DNA of 64,000 nt from Actinernus sp. WN-2022 (Eukaryota; Cnidaria; Anthozoa; Actiniaria; Actinernidae). How positions within the stretch are numbered: position 1 is the stretch's first letter; the number at the start of each line of letters is the position of its first letter. The notes below the pieces were generated by a model. It was given only the letters and a program-made list of their open reading frames with translations. It did not search any database and was not told where the DNA came from. This document shows, piece after piece, positions 43,701 to 55,904 of the stretch. The stretch covers positions 83,666,861 to 83,730,860 of the forward strand of contig JAOWCC010000019.1 in NCBI GenBank assembly GCA_030867875.1, in the 5' to 3' direction. Position numbers and translations under genes: made by a program.

Positions 43701-44377
43701 AAACCTTTCGCTAATCCTCATTTCCTATAAAATTTAATACAAACACGTTACGTTGTGTGGTTGCCTGTGGCGAAAAGAGTGGGTAAAAGGTCAAGATGTT
43801 GGATTTAATTTAAAGTGGGAAATTATGGACATGGTGTTCTAAAACAACTCCAAAGTCTTGAGAAGGAGTAGCCTTTTAAATCAATAGTTACACTTATATA
43901 CATATATAGCACACTTTCAGTTATTTTTTTGCGGCCCGCAGCCCGCAAAATAATCAGATAATTCAAAGACCAGCTAGTGACAGGCATGACGGAACAAAAT
44001 TTGCTGCATCATGCTAACAGCACACAAAATTTCTTATCATAATTTTATAATAGAAGCAAAACGTTCAGTTCGATCTAAAAGTTTGTGTGCAATACTTCAA
44101 ACAATTACTCGACAGCAGAATGAACTGTAATACATATGAGTCTGTTCTATTTGCAATCATGAATCACTAAGTTCATGCTGTCATAAAAGGCACTGTACCG
44201 AACTCAAACAGGTTTGAATTAATCGGGTTTAAAACAGATGTGAGCTAAACAAAATCACAACTGAACGGTTCTACAGTAGTTCTGTCGACTGCTCGTACTT
44301 TCGTGGTGTAATGTATTAGCCTGCGAAAGACAGCCGACTTCTTTACAATTTGCGAGCCAGGAAACCCAACATTTACC
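43701..44377. other. Intergenic, no gene seen
   Basis: No supported feature. Confidence 0.4.
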
Positions 44378-44503
44378 CTGGTTCCAGAGGTTTTCTAGAG
44401 AGAACAGCCGCGGAGAAGCGAGCTGCGATAGCAGATCTCGCTCAGATCGCCGCTCGTGGGCTGTTGAGACTGTTGAGTCTCTCTAGAAAATCTCTGGAAC
44501 CAG
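44378..44503. repeat. Small hairpin element
   Basis: CTGGTTCCAGAGGTTTTCTA at 44378 is mirrored as an inverted copy at about 44479-44503 (TAGAAAATCTCTGGAACCAG). The interior is GC-rich and partly self-complementary. Confidence 0.8.
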
Positions 44504-44532
44504 AGTATCCAACATTCCAGAGGACGCATCGG

Positions 44533-44663
44533 CAGGCGCGGATCCAGAAAAAAATCTGACCGGTTTCCGACTTCCCAACTCAAACTTGGAAATTTTACTG
44601 AACCCCCTCCCCCCCTCTCTCGGTTTCCGTAAACCGGTGTAAACCGGTCTGGATCCGCACCTG
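44533..44663. mobile_element. Short MITE with CAGG ends
   Basis: CAGGCGCGGATCCAG at the left pairs with CTGGATCCGCACCTG at the right. The flanks share ATCGG (44528-44532 and 44664-44668). 131 bp. Internal ACCGGTTT sequences also pair. The superfamily is unclear; CAG-type ends are hAT-like but the duplication seen is only 5 bp. Confidence 0.7.
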
Positions 44664-44668
44664 ATCGG

Positions 44669-45381
44669 GGGGATGCAGGCCGGACAAGTTGTCCGCATTC
44701 TTTCCATATTTTAATTTCGCTCAATCTGAGTCTTCACGCTTCTGAGGATTAGGCGTTATAATCCGCTGTTTTCTATTTAAATGGTTCTTTTGTTTCCTGT
44801 AGTGTTAAAAAGTTAAGAACAGAAAATAAACAGAGAACAAGAGCCATCAAATTGTGACCTGTCTTTGTCGTTCCCTTTAAGCCACCGCTAATAATTAAGC
44901 TAAGAGACATTGTTCACTCATTAACGGACTTTATCTGCTTTATTTCAGACATTTAATTTACTGTGACTCTGAAATTGTTCGGCTGAAATTGTTTTACGTT
45001 ACCGTAACAGCACATTCAAACGAATTTTGGAAAAGGTATCTAACTTACAAGTTAAATAAAAAATACGTCGATGGATAGAGAAGCTCGGAAGCGAAGAGCG
45101 TCCCTAGGTTCGGAGCCATTTAATACTATTCGCTGCTAGCCGAGGAGTAAGTTTTCCAGTAGTGGTCTCTCCGTTGGGCCGGAGCCGGTCCAACACTGAA
45201 TACTGACTAGGTCTCTTGGTTTACGTCATTACGTTCCGGGCTTCGGAAATTGCTATATCAGTCAGCTCGGAATTAAATTGGCATTATTGCTAGTGACTGT
45301 TAAAATCTAAACGTGGCTGAATCGCTTTGCATCCCGGAGACTCCGAACTTACTATTCTGAGTTAAAACCTACTCGAGCATA
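44669..45381. other. Intergenic, no gene seen
   Basis: No supported feature. Confidence 0.4.
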
Positions 45382-45723
45382 TTAAAGACCCATGACGGAC
45401 CATTACGCTTTGCGCGCCTGTTTTTGTTTTGATTTTCATGAAACCGAGGCTTCTATTGTTTTCGCCTCGCGCGCGATTCCCTCGGTTCGCGTGAAGTAGA
45501 AAATCCTTCTACGATCTACTCACCTTTGTCATTTGTTTGTATGTTAGCAAAACAAGGAAATGAACTCTTCGTTATCAATCGAGTGTTGATGGAAGTTTAT
45601 CAACATAGTTAGAGTGCTTATGGCTCCATTGTTGCAGGCGAAGTAAATATCTGTGAGCATCGATCAGGCCGGAGAAAATGAAAATTCGTAAAATGGTCGC
45701 TGTCGGTGTTTCCTTTTTCCTTT

Positions 45724-46167
45724 TACTAACCAAGAACCCGTAATAACAAAGCCAAATGGAGGAAGGGGTGCTTGTATAAAGTTTCGCGAGAACAAGGCCA
45801 AATGTATCAAAACTTTCCAGCTTATGACAGAAGCAAATGTAAAAATAAGGTAAGCGAAGACAACTTGCTTATTAGCACAATCTGTCCATTTGTACGTTGC
45901 CCTAATCGAAATATCCTTTATGGGAATTTGCAGTTCGAATATGGCGTACATGTTGTCCAGAATGGAATAAAGTGCTCAGGTTGTTGTTGGGACAATGAGC
46001 AGCACACTTTCTCAACATTGCATTTATACATCAATATTCCAGTACAGTTTACCCACCTTTGATAAGAAATATTCTTCTATTTGTTTCAGGAAAAGGGCAT
46101 GCATTGTTTTCTTCAATCTGTTATTAAAGTGTGGGAAGAGGAAGTATGGACTTTGCCAAGAAATTGA
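45724..46167 (+). other. Candidate two-exon structure inside the large TTAA element
   Basis: A donor AATAAG/GTAAGC (intron from 45850) and an acceptor TTCTATTTGTTTCAG (exon from 46090) bound a 240-bp interval. Two frames stay open across the join; they end at a TGA (46165-46167) or at a TAG near 46177. AATAAA follows at 46169. The reading NQEPVITKPNGGRGACIKF in exon 1 is plausible but matches nothing I know. The first exon has no identified start. Treat as a weak prediction. Confidence 0.2.
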
Positions 46168-46177
46168 CAATAAATAG

Positions 46178-46538
46178 TCCCCACCTTCAGATTCACCACT
46201 GTGGTATATATGCAGATAAATGGAATTGTCTGCTGTAAGAGGGATGACATGCATCACCTCCTACACAATGTTTTACTAAGATTATTTTGTGTAGATTGGG
46301 ACAGTTTGAAGGTCGACTTTTATTATGAAGACTGCAAGGCTGATCGGATGGCTGAAAGTCCAATGCCATGCATACCCATATGTTTGAACGATAAAATTAT
46401 GGTATACAGGTATCCCCTTACAGCACAGAAGCTAATGGTTTCTGGACAATTTAAGAAATTAGTGACAATATCATCTATATTGTTGTTTTCACTTTGAATA
46501 CAAAACAGTGATTACCAAGTTTGTGTTTAACATTTTTA
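46178..46538. other. Unassigned, no firm gene
   Basis: A plus-strand frame at 46201-46497 contains VDFYYEDCKADRMAES and a possible donor (ACAG/GTATCC). No recognisable domain. Confidence 0.25.
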
Positions 46539-47372
46539 GGGAGTGTTCATTATTTATGGCTTGGGGGGTCTGCATTTCCCCCATGAGTGAAATTAAAACT
46601 TAGATGACCCCCCTATAAAAGTGCTCAAAACTTTATTGCCCCCCCCCCCCCTCCCCCCCCCCCCACAAAAAAAAAAGAATGAATGGATGTGCAAGAAAGA
46701 ATGCAAACATCATATACATGTAACCTTTTAAATTAAATATTCTCTAGATTTATGGTATTTTCCATGATACATTACCTTTGTTTAGTAGAAAACATATATA
46801 TATATATATATATACATGTATTCTTCTGAAAATCTCTACCTCCTTCCCAGATGGATACTCGAAATTGTACTTGTTAGTTCATGCATCATATTGCATTCTA
46901 GTGCAGTTCTGTAGTCTCAAATAAATAAATAAATGAAAGAGTTCATCACTGGCATATATAACTAATCTCCTGGACATGAATGCATTATCTGTCCTATGGG
47001 GATGTGCCTTTGATCATGAGCTTAGAGAATACCATCCTGCATATACAGGAAAAAAAGCAAACTGTCTTTAAATTAATGTTGTGAGGACTGAAGGCCCAAG
47101 CTGAAATATTTGAGATTTGACTGCTCTCTAAAACACTGGTTTCCTGTGTTCTGGAGACTAAACATTGGCTTGGGATTACAACAACAATTTCGTTACATTT
47201 TCAGTTAAATTCTATTTTACACGACAGGTACGTCAACTTTGATGACTCCCCCACCCAGGAGTAGGTAAAATCTTTAATGCCCCCCCCCTATAAAAGCACT
47301 TAAATTTGTTTTGCCCCCCCCCCTCCCTATGATTTAGCCAACCCCCCAAAGCCATAAATAATAAACACTCCC
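46539..47372. mobile_element. Harbinger-like MITE
   Basis: The left end GGGAGTGTTCATTATTTATG is answered at the right by CATAAATAATAAACACTCCC (one mismatch). The TIR continues through GGCTTGGGGGG / CCCCCCAAAGCC. TTA flanks both ends (46536-46538 and 47373-47375), matching the 3-bp TWA duplication of PIF/Harbinger elements. It contains poly-C runs near 46640 and 47280-47330. 834 bp, no transposase seen. Confidence 0.75.
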
Positions 47373-47375
47373 TTA

Positions 47376-48654
47376 GCTTGTTACAGACACACACAGATTA
47401 CATACTATAATCACGAAACGCTGGTAACTTGATTTTTCAGTATACACAGAAGCCCTTAGGCATGTGGAAACAAAGAAAAATAGTCACGAGTGGAATATTC
47501 ATGGCATACTATGAGAAAACATTGCATATTAACTATTTTATCCCATGACAATCTAAATAAAAAACTCTGGCCTCACCTGGCACACGTGCTGCATCAGATT
47601 CCAGTTTTCCTTCCAAAATATTGTGACGAGTGCACGTACAGCACATGGTGGTGTAAAAAACATTGATTCAACCTGTGGGATACCACCGAATGTGCAACAG
47701 ATTTCCAGTCTTCTGACTGGCTGTATTTTTCATGGCATGGCCAGAAAACAAATATATCCCTTCTGACAGATAAATCAGAAATATACAAAGAGCCTCCTAA
47801 TTTGAGGCTAAACTTGGGCCTTTGGACAGGACTCGGTCAGGTTGGGTACAATGTTTGGATGCTTAATGCAATGTAGAGGTAAAATGGCAGCATATGTCAA
47901 AGAAATAATATTGGTCCTATAAGATAGCCAATTGGTTGCCAGTGAAAAATTGGACCATGAAAAAGCATTTGTGGGGGCCGGAAGATAACATCAATTATAG
48001 TATTTTTTGAACCAGGCAACATTTACATGCATTTGCCAATATTCTACAGTCTGGAGTTACCTTCATAGCATATATGTTGAAGATATGACTATTGGTTGAA
48101 ATGGTGGCAGTAAAAAGGGTGTATGAAACTTTAGTTAAAGTTTTGATTTCAGCACTTTTACCAAAACCTTAATGAATTGCCATGTTTAGTTATCTTACTT
48201 ATGATTGTTATAAATATTGTTCTCAAATTTATTTTCTGATTGGAACTACTGAAATACCAAAACAAATTGCATGCACCATTCTTGTTACGCATCCCTCCTA
48301 TCAATAGATAGCTGGGGTCTTGGACTACAAGGCCAGAAATGAAGAGGAAAGGATAACATTAATATGACTGAAGTTTTATGGATAAGGTCAACATGTCATA
48401 TTGTTTTAATCTCACTCCAGTATTTTATCCCTTTTTCCTAAAACTTGAAAACTAAAGAGCAGAGCCCCTGAGGATTCTGGTTCTTTTGGTAAAACATGTC
48501 ATTCTGCACTAAGTACTCTAATATTACAAGTTAGAATCCTCATTAAACCACAATTTTTCTAAAATCTACATGTTCATCCTTATAGTTCAAAATTTGTAGT
48601 GCTTTGTTTATAAAAACATGCTAGTATAATTGCCACCCATCATGCACAAAAAAA
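47376..48654. other. No gene seen
   Basis: AT-rich interior of the large TTAA element without supported features. Confidence 0.4.
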
Positions 48655-48905
48655 TTTCCTGACTTTTCACTGACCAGAAAACAATTTTCACTGACCATTA
48701 ATAAGACTGTTCGACATTCTCTCGTACAAAACAAAAGTCATTATCAAAACCTGTAGCCTCCCTTCGCAGATGTTTTGAGGCGTGATGAGGAGCCTGTGTG
48801 GCAACTGGAAAATAAAATTCCCTGACTTTGACAAGAAATTTAGAATTTCCCTGACCATATGCAAAATTCCCTGACTTTTCCCTGACCTGTGGCAACTTCT
48901 GTATG
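48655..48905 (-). repeat. TTCCCTGAC-repeat element
   Basis: The words CCTGACTTT and CTGACC recur at least seven times at irregular spacing (for example 48658, 48670, 48690, 48820, 48850, 48868, 48880). The minus-strand ORF here is a by-product. Probably a MITE remnant. Confidence 0.5.
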
Positions 48906-48923
48906 CCTCTGAAGTTCACAATT

Positions 48924-49057
48924 GAAGGGCTGTGTGCAAAAAGGGCATAAGTGATTCTTGATCACATTCTAAATTCTTCCTTGGAAAACAAAGAAATTGA
49001 AGGAGAATTTAGAATGTGATCAAGAGTCACTTGTGCCCTTTTTGCACACAGCCCTTC
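48924..49057. repeat. Near-perfect hairpin
   Basis: The arms 48924-48975 and 49006-49057 (GAAGGGCTGTGTGCAAAAAG and so on) pair over about 52 bp with three or so mismatches around a 30-base loop. The right arm overlaps the beginning of a LINE-derived reading frame. Confidence 0.85.
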
Positions 49058-49660
49058 GATTATAACACTAGGCACTCCTCTAACCAAAACCCATACAGAC
49101 CAGCCTCAAGAACAAATTATGGACTTACAATATTTAAAGTAATGTCATCAAAAATATGGGAAACAGTACCAATCGAGATAAAATGTTTGCCTCATAACAG
49201 TTTTAAAAAACAATATAAGCTCTCCTCCTTGGAAGCCAGATATAAAACGTTAGCTGCATCTATAATATATGTATATTATATCAACTATTATTTATATATA
49301 TTTACTGTAAATGTCTACATTATTCTGTATTGTAAAATTACCATATATCCAAACCTAGTTTGTACATGTAAACAGCCTTAATTTTCTTCCTCTTAATTCT
49401 CTCATTATAACCAACAGTCGTACTTTTTAAAATCCTGTAAAGATACAATCAAGCCTATTCGTTTATTTATTCCTCCCCTCATTAACTTCAACATGGTAGT
49501 GGTTAACTCGAAAGCTTTGCTCCTTTGACCACTACACACTATCATCTAAAGATCGTAATTATTATCTACTATTTATTTTCCTCTTTCTTAAGGCTTGTTA
49601 TTATACAATTCAACCAATAATAATATTGTAACCTACAAACAAGTGTGAATAAATTGAACT
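49058..49660 (+). pseudogene. LINE ORF2 C-terminus and 3' tail
   Basis: YNTRHSSNQNPYRPASRTNY and KVMSSKIWETVPIEIK, ending FKKQYKL, form the last ~60 residues of a LINE protein. A long AT-rich 3' UTR follows, ending near AATAAATTGAACTTGAA (49649-49665). It is 5'-truncated to the extreme C-terminus. Confidence 0.7.
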
Positions 49661-49665
49661 TGAAC

Positions 49666-50580
49666 CCTGAACACTCAAATTGTTCCAATTTATTTGCCAC
49701 TCCATAGTTAGAATCAACATTTTTATAAAAATACTAATGTGAAGTTTCTAATATTGTCAATTCCAACAGTCACTGAAATGCATGTCTCAAAATGTTTGGG
49801 CTATATTCTTGCAGGGAGGTGGAAGGATTCTTGGCTTTCTCATCTACAATATTTATATTATAAAATTCATTCTCATGTTTCAGCTATAATAATTAACTTA
49901 GTTGTGAATTTAGAAAAGTCTGTGGTAAATATTTGTTGTAATGAACGTAACAGTATTCTGACTTTCTGTCATTTTACCATTTACTGTTTGTTGTTGTTGC
50001 TTCAGTTCAGTCCGCGAAGGCGACGGTTCACATACATGTAATTCACAGACAAACGCCCAATCATGCCCATCGGCTCGTCAAAAATACGCTTAGAAAATCC
50101 ACTGCACTTCTCCAGCATTAACTTGCAACGTATTAGGATATAGTGCCAGTGGCGAATCACTCGATCAGTTTATAAGATCACTGCACTGAAGACTGCTTAC
50201 CGTTGATGACGATAGTGGCACAGCACAACGCAAAAAAACAGATACTTTTCCCTGAAAAACCCAGATGTGGCTTCCTCTCGTTCCGACGGTCAAATACAGA
50301 AGAATAAAGTCATATTTGCCGAACAGAGTCTTCCTACCGACAGTCCGCCATGATGCCCTCTTCATATAAAACATACATCACATTCTTTGTAACAAAAATT
50401 TCGCCTACATTGTGGCCTAAATGTCTTTAAAATGCTACAGAAATGATGCCTTACAATTTGGCAACATGTGAAAATAAATATACTGAAAGTCAGATTGGAA
50501 AAACAGCCGATGGAAGTGGATTGCGTGGAGCGATTGAAACTTGTGCATTTTTCAACACCGACAAAAGATGGCGGCCAGCG
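49666..50580. other. No gene seen
   Basis: Interior of the large TTAA element. No supported feature. Confidence 0.4.
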
Positions 50581-50621
50581 TCTAAGCGCGCAAAGCGTAA
50601 TGGTCCGTCGTGGGTCTTTAA

Positions 50622-51734
50622 GGCCTGACTCGCCTGTTAATTTGACATATTTTTATTTAAAGGGAGGCTTCCATCCAATCTTTGTGAAACTCGGTAGGCT
50701 GTTTGTTATCGGTATTTTTAACAATATGAACTACTTGTATCTTTCAAAGTGGTGTCACGTGACTTGAAAACGACCGTTAACGATTGAAACCTTGGGACAA
50801 AAACGGGGTACGTAAAGTGAACTTAAATGAATCTTTTTTCTTCATTCTTCTATGACACATAATAAGGGCTTGAACGATGCGCCTTTTAATCATGTCCAGA
50901 TCATAACGGAAGTAATTGATTAAAGGAAACAGGTCACGTGACATAGTAAAAAGTAAAATATCTTCTAATATAAGTGACCGATACCACCTTAAAAGGCGCA
51001 AATGCAGCAATTGTCATTTTAAGCAATGTAATAGCAAAACTGACAAAGCCAAATTGTCCTGTGTAAACTTCCCCCATTTCAAAGAACTCGTTTTATGACG
51101 TCACCAACTGGAGAATGTCACGTGACACTAAAGGAGCCTTCTATCTGATTAAGAAAGTCAAATATTAGATATTTTCATATTTTGGACAACTCAGCGTTCA
51201 GGACTTCAACACAGTTTTGCCGGAGTTTATACTGTTTAAACCTACGAAAAAAGGACACCTAACGCTGGAACGAGCCAACGCGAAGCTTTTGGGATTATCT
51301 ATAAAGTAGGATCTTTTATTTGGCTTTTTTGTGCTTTCTCAGTCATTGTGCCTAGGCCAGGACTCCATTACTTATGAGCGTACTGCGCATACTCAGTGTA
51401 ACTTGGCAGCCATGCTGTCCTCGATTCTTGACCATGAAAAGAGCTGTTCATGTTTTTTTTTTACCAGACAGGTGTCAACTGAAGGTGGTTATTAAGTTGC
51501 CAAAAGGTATAAAGTTCGGCAACTGATCACACCTCACGTGACTTACTTAAGAGAAAAATACGTTTTAAGGAACGCAAGTAATAGGAAATAGCTCCTTTAC
51601 TGTGCTCTCCAAATAAATTCAGTACTAGAATAAAAGAGACTGTTAGCAGGGAAAACTAGGAACACAGACTCTTGGTAGTTTAATTTCTAGCAGCATACTG
51701 CCTCTATATGATGGTACACTTTCTACAATTGCAG
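50622..51734. other. Intergenic with repeated TCACGTGA motifs
   Basis: TCACGTGAC lies near 50755, 50935, 51118 and 51534, as E-box-type palindromes. No gene is supported, but the sequence is upstream of the candidate exon at 51735. Confidence 0.35.
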
Positions 51735-51800
51735 GATCTCAAGTCTTCTCACGGACTGAATGAGGAAATGAAGCGACTTGCTCGATGTAATGTGGAACAG
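51735..51800 (+). CDS. Probable short internal exon of an unknown host gene
   Basis: A 66-bp open block is bounded by a good acceptor (TTTCTACAATTGCAG) and a donor (GAACAG/GTGTGT). It encodes 22 residues including SSHGLNEEMKRLARCN, phase 0 at both ends, helical and charged. I do not recognise the protein and cannot place neighbouring exons in the window. Chance pairing of splice-like signals is possible. The clean phase, the acceptor quality and the amino-acid composition favour a real exon. Confidence 0.45.
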
Positions 51801-52892
51801 GTGTGTGCATTACAGTAAAGTGTCATCTGTTAAACCCCATTTTAGGGATCGGTCATTTGATATGGCAGGGGTGAGGTGGTGAGAGCGAGAGATGGAAGAG
51901 CATGTTAGTAGATAAAAAAACTTTAAGGCCCCTTTACCATTTGAAGAATTACAAGGATCAGGCCCCTTTTAAAAACAAATTTTCTGGAGAGACCACAAAC
52001 TCTGGGTAAATTTTTCGAGACCCCGGGCTCAATGTCTCTTCCAATCCCCCTCCCTGCCATATTAAAATACCGGTCTGTTATTTCTCAATACTTTTATTGT
52101 AAGACACATCCAGTGCCAGATATGCTTGCATGCATGAGTCGTGCAACTAACGTTGCTTCTGTTTGCACAGTGGATTGTGTCTCAGTATTGTATTCACTGT
52201 CGTCGATCGTTTATCACTCTTTTGCGTAAGATTTTAATAAATCGAATATCTGCAATGTTCAACCGTCGAACTTTTCATGCGCCGATCCTAATTAGATCAA
52301 AAGAAGCCGCCTAATTATCTTTTGTTAACTGTACACCAACATGGCGGCTATGACGTAACTGCAAAGGGTCCATAGTGGGCCGGTCGCGTAGGAATGACAG
52401 AAAGCTTTTGTGTTCAATCTCCCGTATCGGGTAATTCTACTTATGCTTATTGAGCAAAGGTTCTCCACACGGGTCTTTAGAACGATTTTCACTATGAAGC
52501 CGTTGGTTGTATAAGGAATGACTTGGAGGGTCTTTACATTTTATATGGAATTCGCCTGGCTGTAAGCAAGTAAATATACCTTACGAACACGACGTTTCCC
52601 TTAGTCGATCGGCTCATGATCCGTTTCAGATTCACCGCCACTACAACAACAAATACAACAACTACAACAACAGTCTTTATTTCACTCACAATGGAGGAGT
52701 TACGTACAGGTAGTAAAAAAACATAATACGTTTCTGGGTTGGTTGGTCCTGAAAGAAACCTTAGGTTTATCTAGCCAGGACCACCCTGGCACTTGCATAC
52801 TGAGAAAGGAGTTCCATGACTAATCAATACAAAATAAGTACTGCAGTGGAACGGCAAAGCAACTATCACATAACAGACACTATGAATACTAA
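51801..52892. other. No firm gene; retroelement-like 3' tail
   Basis: On the minus strand GAAATAAAGACTGTTGTTGT (about 52668-52690) followed by (GTT)n looks like the 3' end of a LINE or SINE. Nothing else is supported. Confidence 0.35.
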
Positions 52893-52896
52893 TTAA

Positions 52897-54989
52897 GGTC
52901 TCGATAAAGGTTCGACGTGTCATTTCGGAAAAACGCTCTTGCAACGTCGGAATTAAAGCCACATAGACATACTATATACCGTTTTAAAGGTCTTGAATTG
53001 AAGAAAGTATATATTTAATCCGTTTTGAAGAAAGGTTAAAAGCGTAGATGTTGTATATATTTCTACGCGAAATGACTCCATCCGCCAGAAGGAGTTCAGC
53101 CCTTCAGGATTTGAAACAATTTTTTTCTTAATTAGCCCTTTCAAATCCCAACTAAATTTACTCAAATACTGTGTCGGAAGTTTTTGATATATTGAGTATT
53201 ACAGATTTTATCCCTTTTCAAAGTTGAAAAAGTAGTTTTGCATTCCATTTTAATACAAACCAGGTCATAAAACCTGAACGAAAAATTATTTCAAAATTCC
53301 CCGACACGTTATTCGAGAAACGGCTGTTTTCTACGACACGTGAAAAATTTAGGAAAATTGGACAAAACGCTAAAAGGCTGGACTTCAACAAAGTTCTGTT
53401 TTTGGCCGAAAAAAGAGCCGAGAAACAGCCCGATAAAGGTTTTCGATTCATTTCACGGTTGACTAAGAAGTCCCGCCTCCAATGCTAATCTCATTAACAT
53501 TAGCCAATCAGAGCGATTCATGTTGTGTTCAGTCTCGGCCGATTACAAAGTTCAGACGAGCTGCAGAACAGAGAAAGCTATACAGTTCACCGATGCTCGA
53601 TACTTCTACAGAAACTAGTTAGCTATAGTGTCGATTCCAGCTTAATTTCAAGAAGAAACACACATTTAGGAGTACAGAAAAATGGCACCACAGTAAGCAA
53701 ACAATTAATATCATGTAGGGAAAACCACTGAAGCGCAGCTCGATCCACACCATGTATACGGCAGACTGTTTATGTCATTCCCGGCGTAGGCAATCGATGA
53801 AATCGATGAAAATCGATAACAATCGATGTCAATTTATCGATTGATATCGGAAATCGATAGACAATCGATGAAACAAAAGTTTGTGACCTTTTTGATTGAT
53901 ATCGATTGCCCTTAATTGCCATCGATTGTTATTGATTGTCCAATAATTGATCGATTGTTATCGATTGCTCTATGACTGATCGATTGCTGATGGCCAACTG
54001 AAAACGCAAGTCCTCGTTTGGCTAGAACTTTTACAGCTTGTTATTACAGATTGATATTCAATTCTGTAGAACCCAGGCTGAAGTGATTTGGGAGTTTTTA
54101 TTATATATTTGAACATTAACACAACGTTGCTTTCTACAGTAATTGAAGAGTTGGTCAACTTTGTTCGCATAACTTCACGCCGTGTTTTCAAGATAACGTC
54201 AGCCAACAACCCAAAGACCAAAGTGCAAATATCAAATGACACGAAAAATAACACACAAGTTACATGAGGCCGATTAGCTCAAATATCTATAACAATCGAT
54301 GCCAATCGATAACAATCGATGAAATTAGAAAAATCGATTGGTCATCGATTGACCGATACTAATCCATATCAATTAACAAATTGACATCGATTGTTATCGA
54401 TTGGATTTTCCGATCATAGATTGCCTACGCCGGGTGTCATTCTAATTTTTTTCATCGCGCTGAAACAAAACCGGCAAACCTTAGGTTCCTGCATTGAATT
54501 CTCTTAATTTTTTTTGGCCAATTGAAGATAACAAAACGTTATTGCTTCATTCTTTGTGGACTTTCAGTCTTCGATGATTCTAACTTCTTCGAACTAGAGT
54601 ATAATCCCTCCAGTCATTGTTTGTCCTAAGAACTTTACACCCGCTTCCAAATTTACTCACAAACTAAATTGTGGTGTTTTTTCCCTTCTTTTTAGAATTC
54701 GGCACCAAGAAAAATCTACTTTTACACTTTTGTGCATTGCATTATAAACGTAGGAAATCTTTACGAACGAAAAGTAGCGCAGAAAATCACAGGTAGCGAG
54801 AATGAAATAACAATCATTCAGTTTCGTTCCTTTTTTAGCGGGAAATCAAAAAGTCGCATTTTCAAGGCTTTAATTATTTTTTTTAAGTTTGAGTTTTTTT
54901 GTGATGCTAGATTAGGGCTTTTAGATTTAGAATTTGCGGGGGGAAAACGCATTTTCGAAACTTTTCCATTTTGAACCTTTATCGAGACC
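52897..54989. mobile_element. TTAA-flanked element with 17-bp TIRs
   Basis: GGTCTCGATAAAGGTTC at 52897-52913 is perfectly inverted at 54973-54989. TTAA stands at 52893-52896 and 54990-54993. The element is piggyBac-like by target site. It is 2,093 bp including a 654-bp hAT-like insertion. Interior ORFs on the minus strand (52953-53165, 53218-53451) show no motif I know. Confidence 0.75.
53781..54434. mobile_element. ATCGAT-rich hAT-like element with 8-bp target duplication
   Basis: TGTCATTC flanks both ends (53773-53780 and 54435-54442). The ends are CCGGCGTAGGCAATCGAT and the inverse. Both arms (about 53781-53970 and 54280-54434) are crowded with ATCGAT/ATCGATTG words, roughly 20 in all, which also pair between arms. 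The middle (about 53975-54275) holds a minus-strand ORF without recognisable domain. The 8-bp duplication supports hAT. Confidence 0.85.
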
Positions 54990-54993
54990 TTAA

Positions 54994-55904
54994 GCTGTTT
55001 TATCTATTTTAATGACCTAAAAAGGCCAATAAATGTTGTGCAATGTTTTAATCTCAATTGAAACTAAGAACGGACCTGTGGAACTCTAGTCAAATGAAGC
55101 ACCTTCCATCTTTGTTACCGCCCAACATTTTTAACAGCATCAAATGTTAGAGGACATACAAATTTGAGCTTATTTCATTACTGAGTTCTCTTTGTGTTAC
55201 AGCGGTTTAAAGTCTTTCTCAAATCGTGGTCAAAACGGGTTTTGGAGCATAATGTTTAAAGTGCCTCAAACGCTTTTTTTATCATCAATATCGATTCTAC
55301 ATCAAGTGAATATTTTTGGATTTGAGTGCTGCGTAGAAATATCGAGGATTCCCGTTTTAACGCTTTTCCGGTAAAAGCACCACAGTGTTTGTTATATCGA
55401 GGTTCCTACTATTAGACAATTCAACTTAGTAGCACTTTCATTAAAGACTCGGGCACTTACACATGAGAGAACACATGTGCTGAAATAAACAACATATATC
55501 CTGCTGTATGCAGTGATTTACATTTGTCAAGAATATGGAACTGAAAGTTGAGCCATCCAAGAGGAATGAAATAAAAGCGAGTTAATTACACGTGCAAATG
55601 AAACAATTGTTCGTTATATCCAGGTAGATTTCAAGAATGAGCCTGTATTTTTGCTGGGCTGAAAAACATGTTCGTTATGTCGGAGACTTCGTCGGGACCA
55701 TGCACTGTAATGGGACTGCTTTTAGCCTGTTGCACAACCGGTAAACATAATTAATGTCCCTTCGTGTTTAAAAGCCTAATTCGACCCTGGAGTTTGTCGG
55801 AATACTTAAACATAAGCCTCTGGCTTGGGAGACTCGGTAACGGCTTCCTGTATCAATTTTTTTTTTTTAAGTGAACCTACGTCATTTTTTTAATCAAATA
55901 AAGT
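54994..55904. other. Intergenic, no gene seen
   Basis: No supported feature. Confidence 0.4.

Larger units (their letters stand above)
45386..50617. mobile_element. Large TTAA-flanked element with 32-bp TIRs
   Basis: The left end starts AGACCCATGACGGACCATTA. The right end is its inverse with one difference (CAC for CAT), extending to TTTGCGCGC, about 32 bp. TTAA lies at 45382-45385 and 50618-50621. This is the piggyBac pattern. At 5.2 kb it could have carried a transposase, but I recognise none. It contains a Harbinger-like MITE, a hairpin and a LINE fragment. An alternative is two solitary elements of the same family in opposite orientation; exact TTAA on both outer sides argues for one element. 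Confidence 0.65.

Noticed and set aside
44350..44724. ORFs around the two small MITEs
   Set aside because: Composed of TIR sequence on both strands with no domain.
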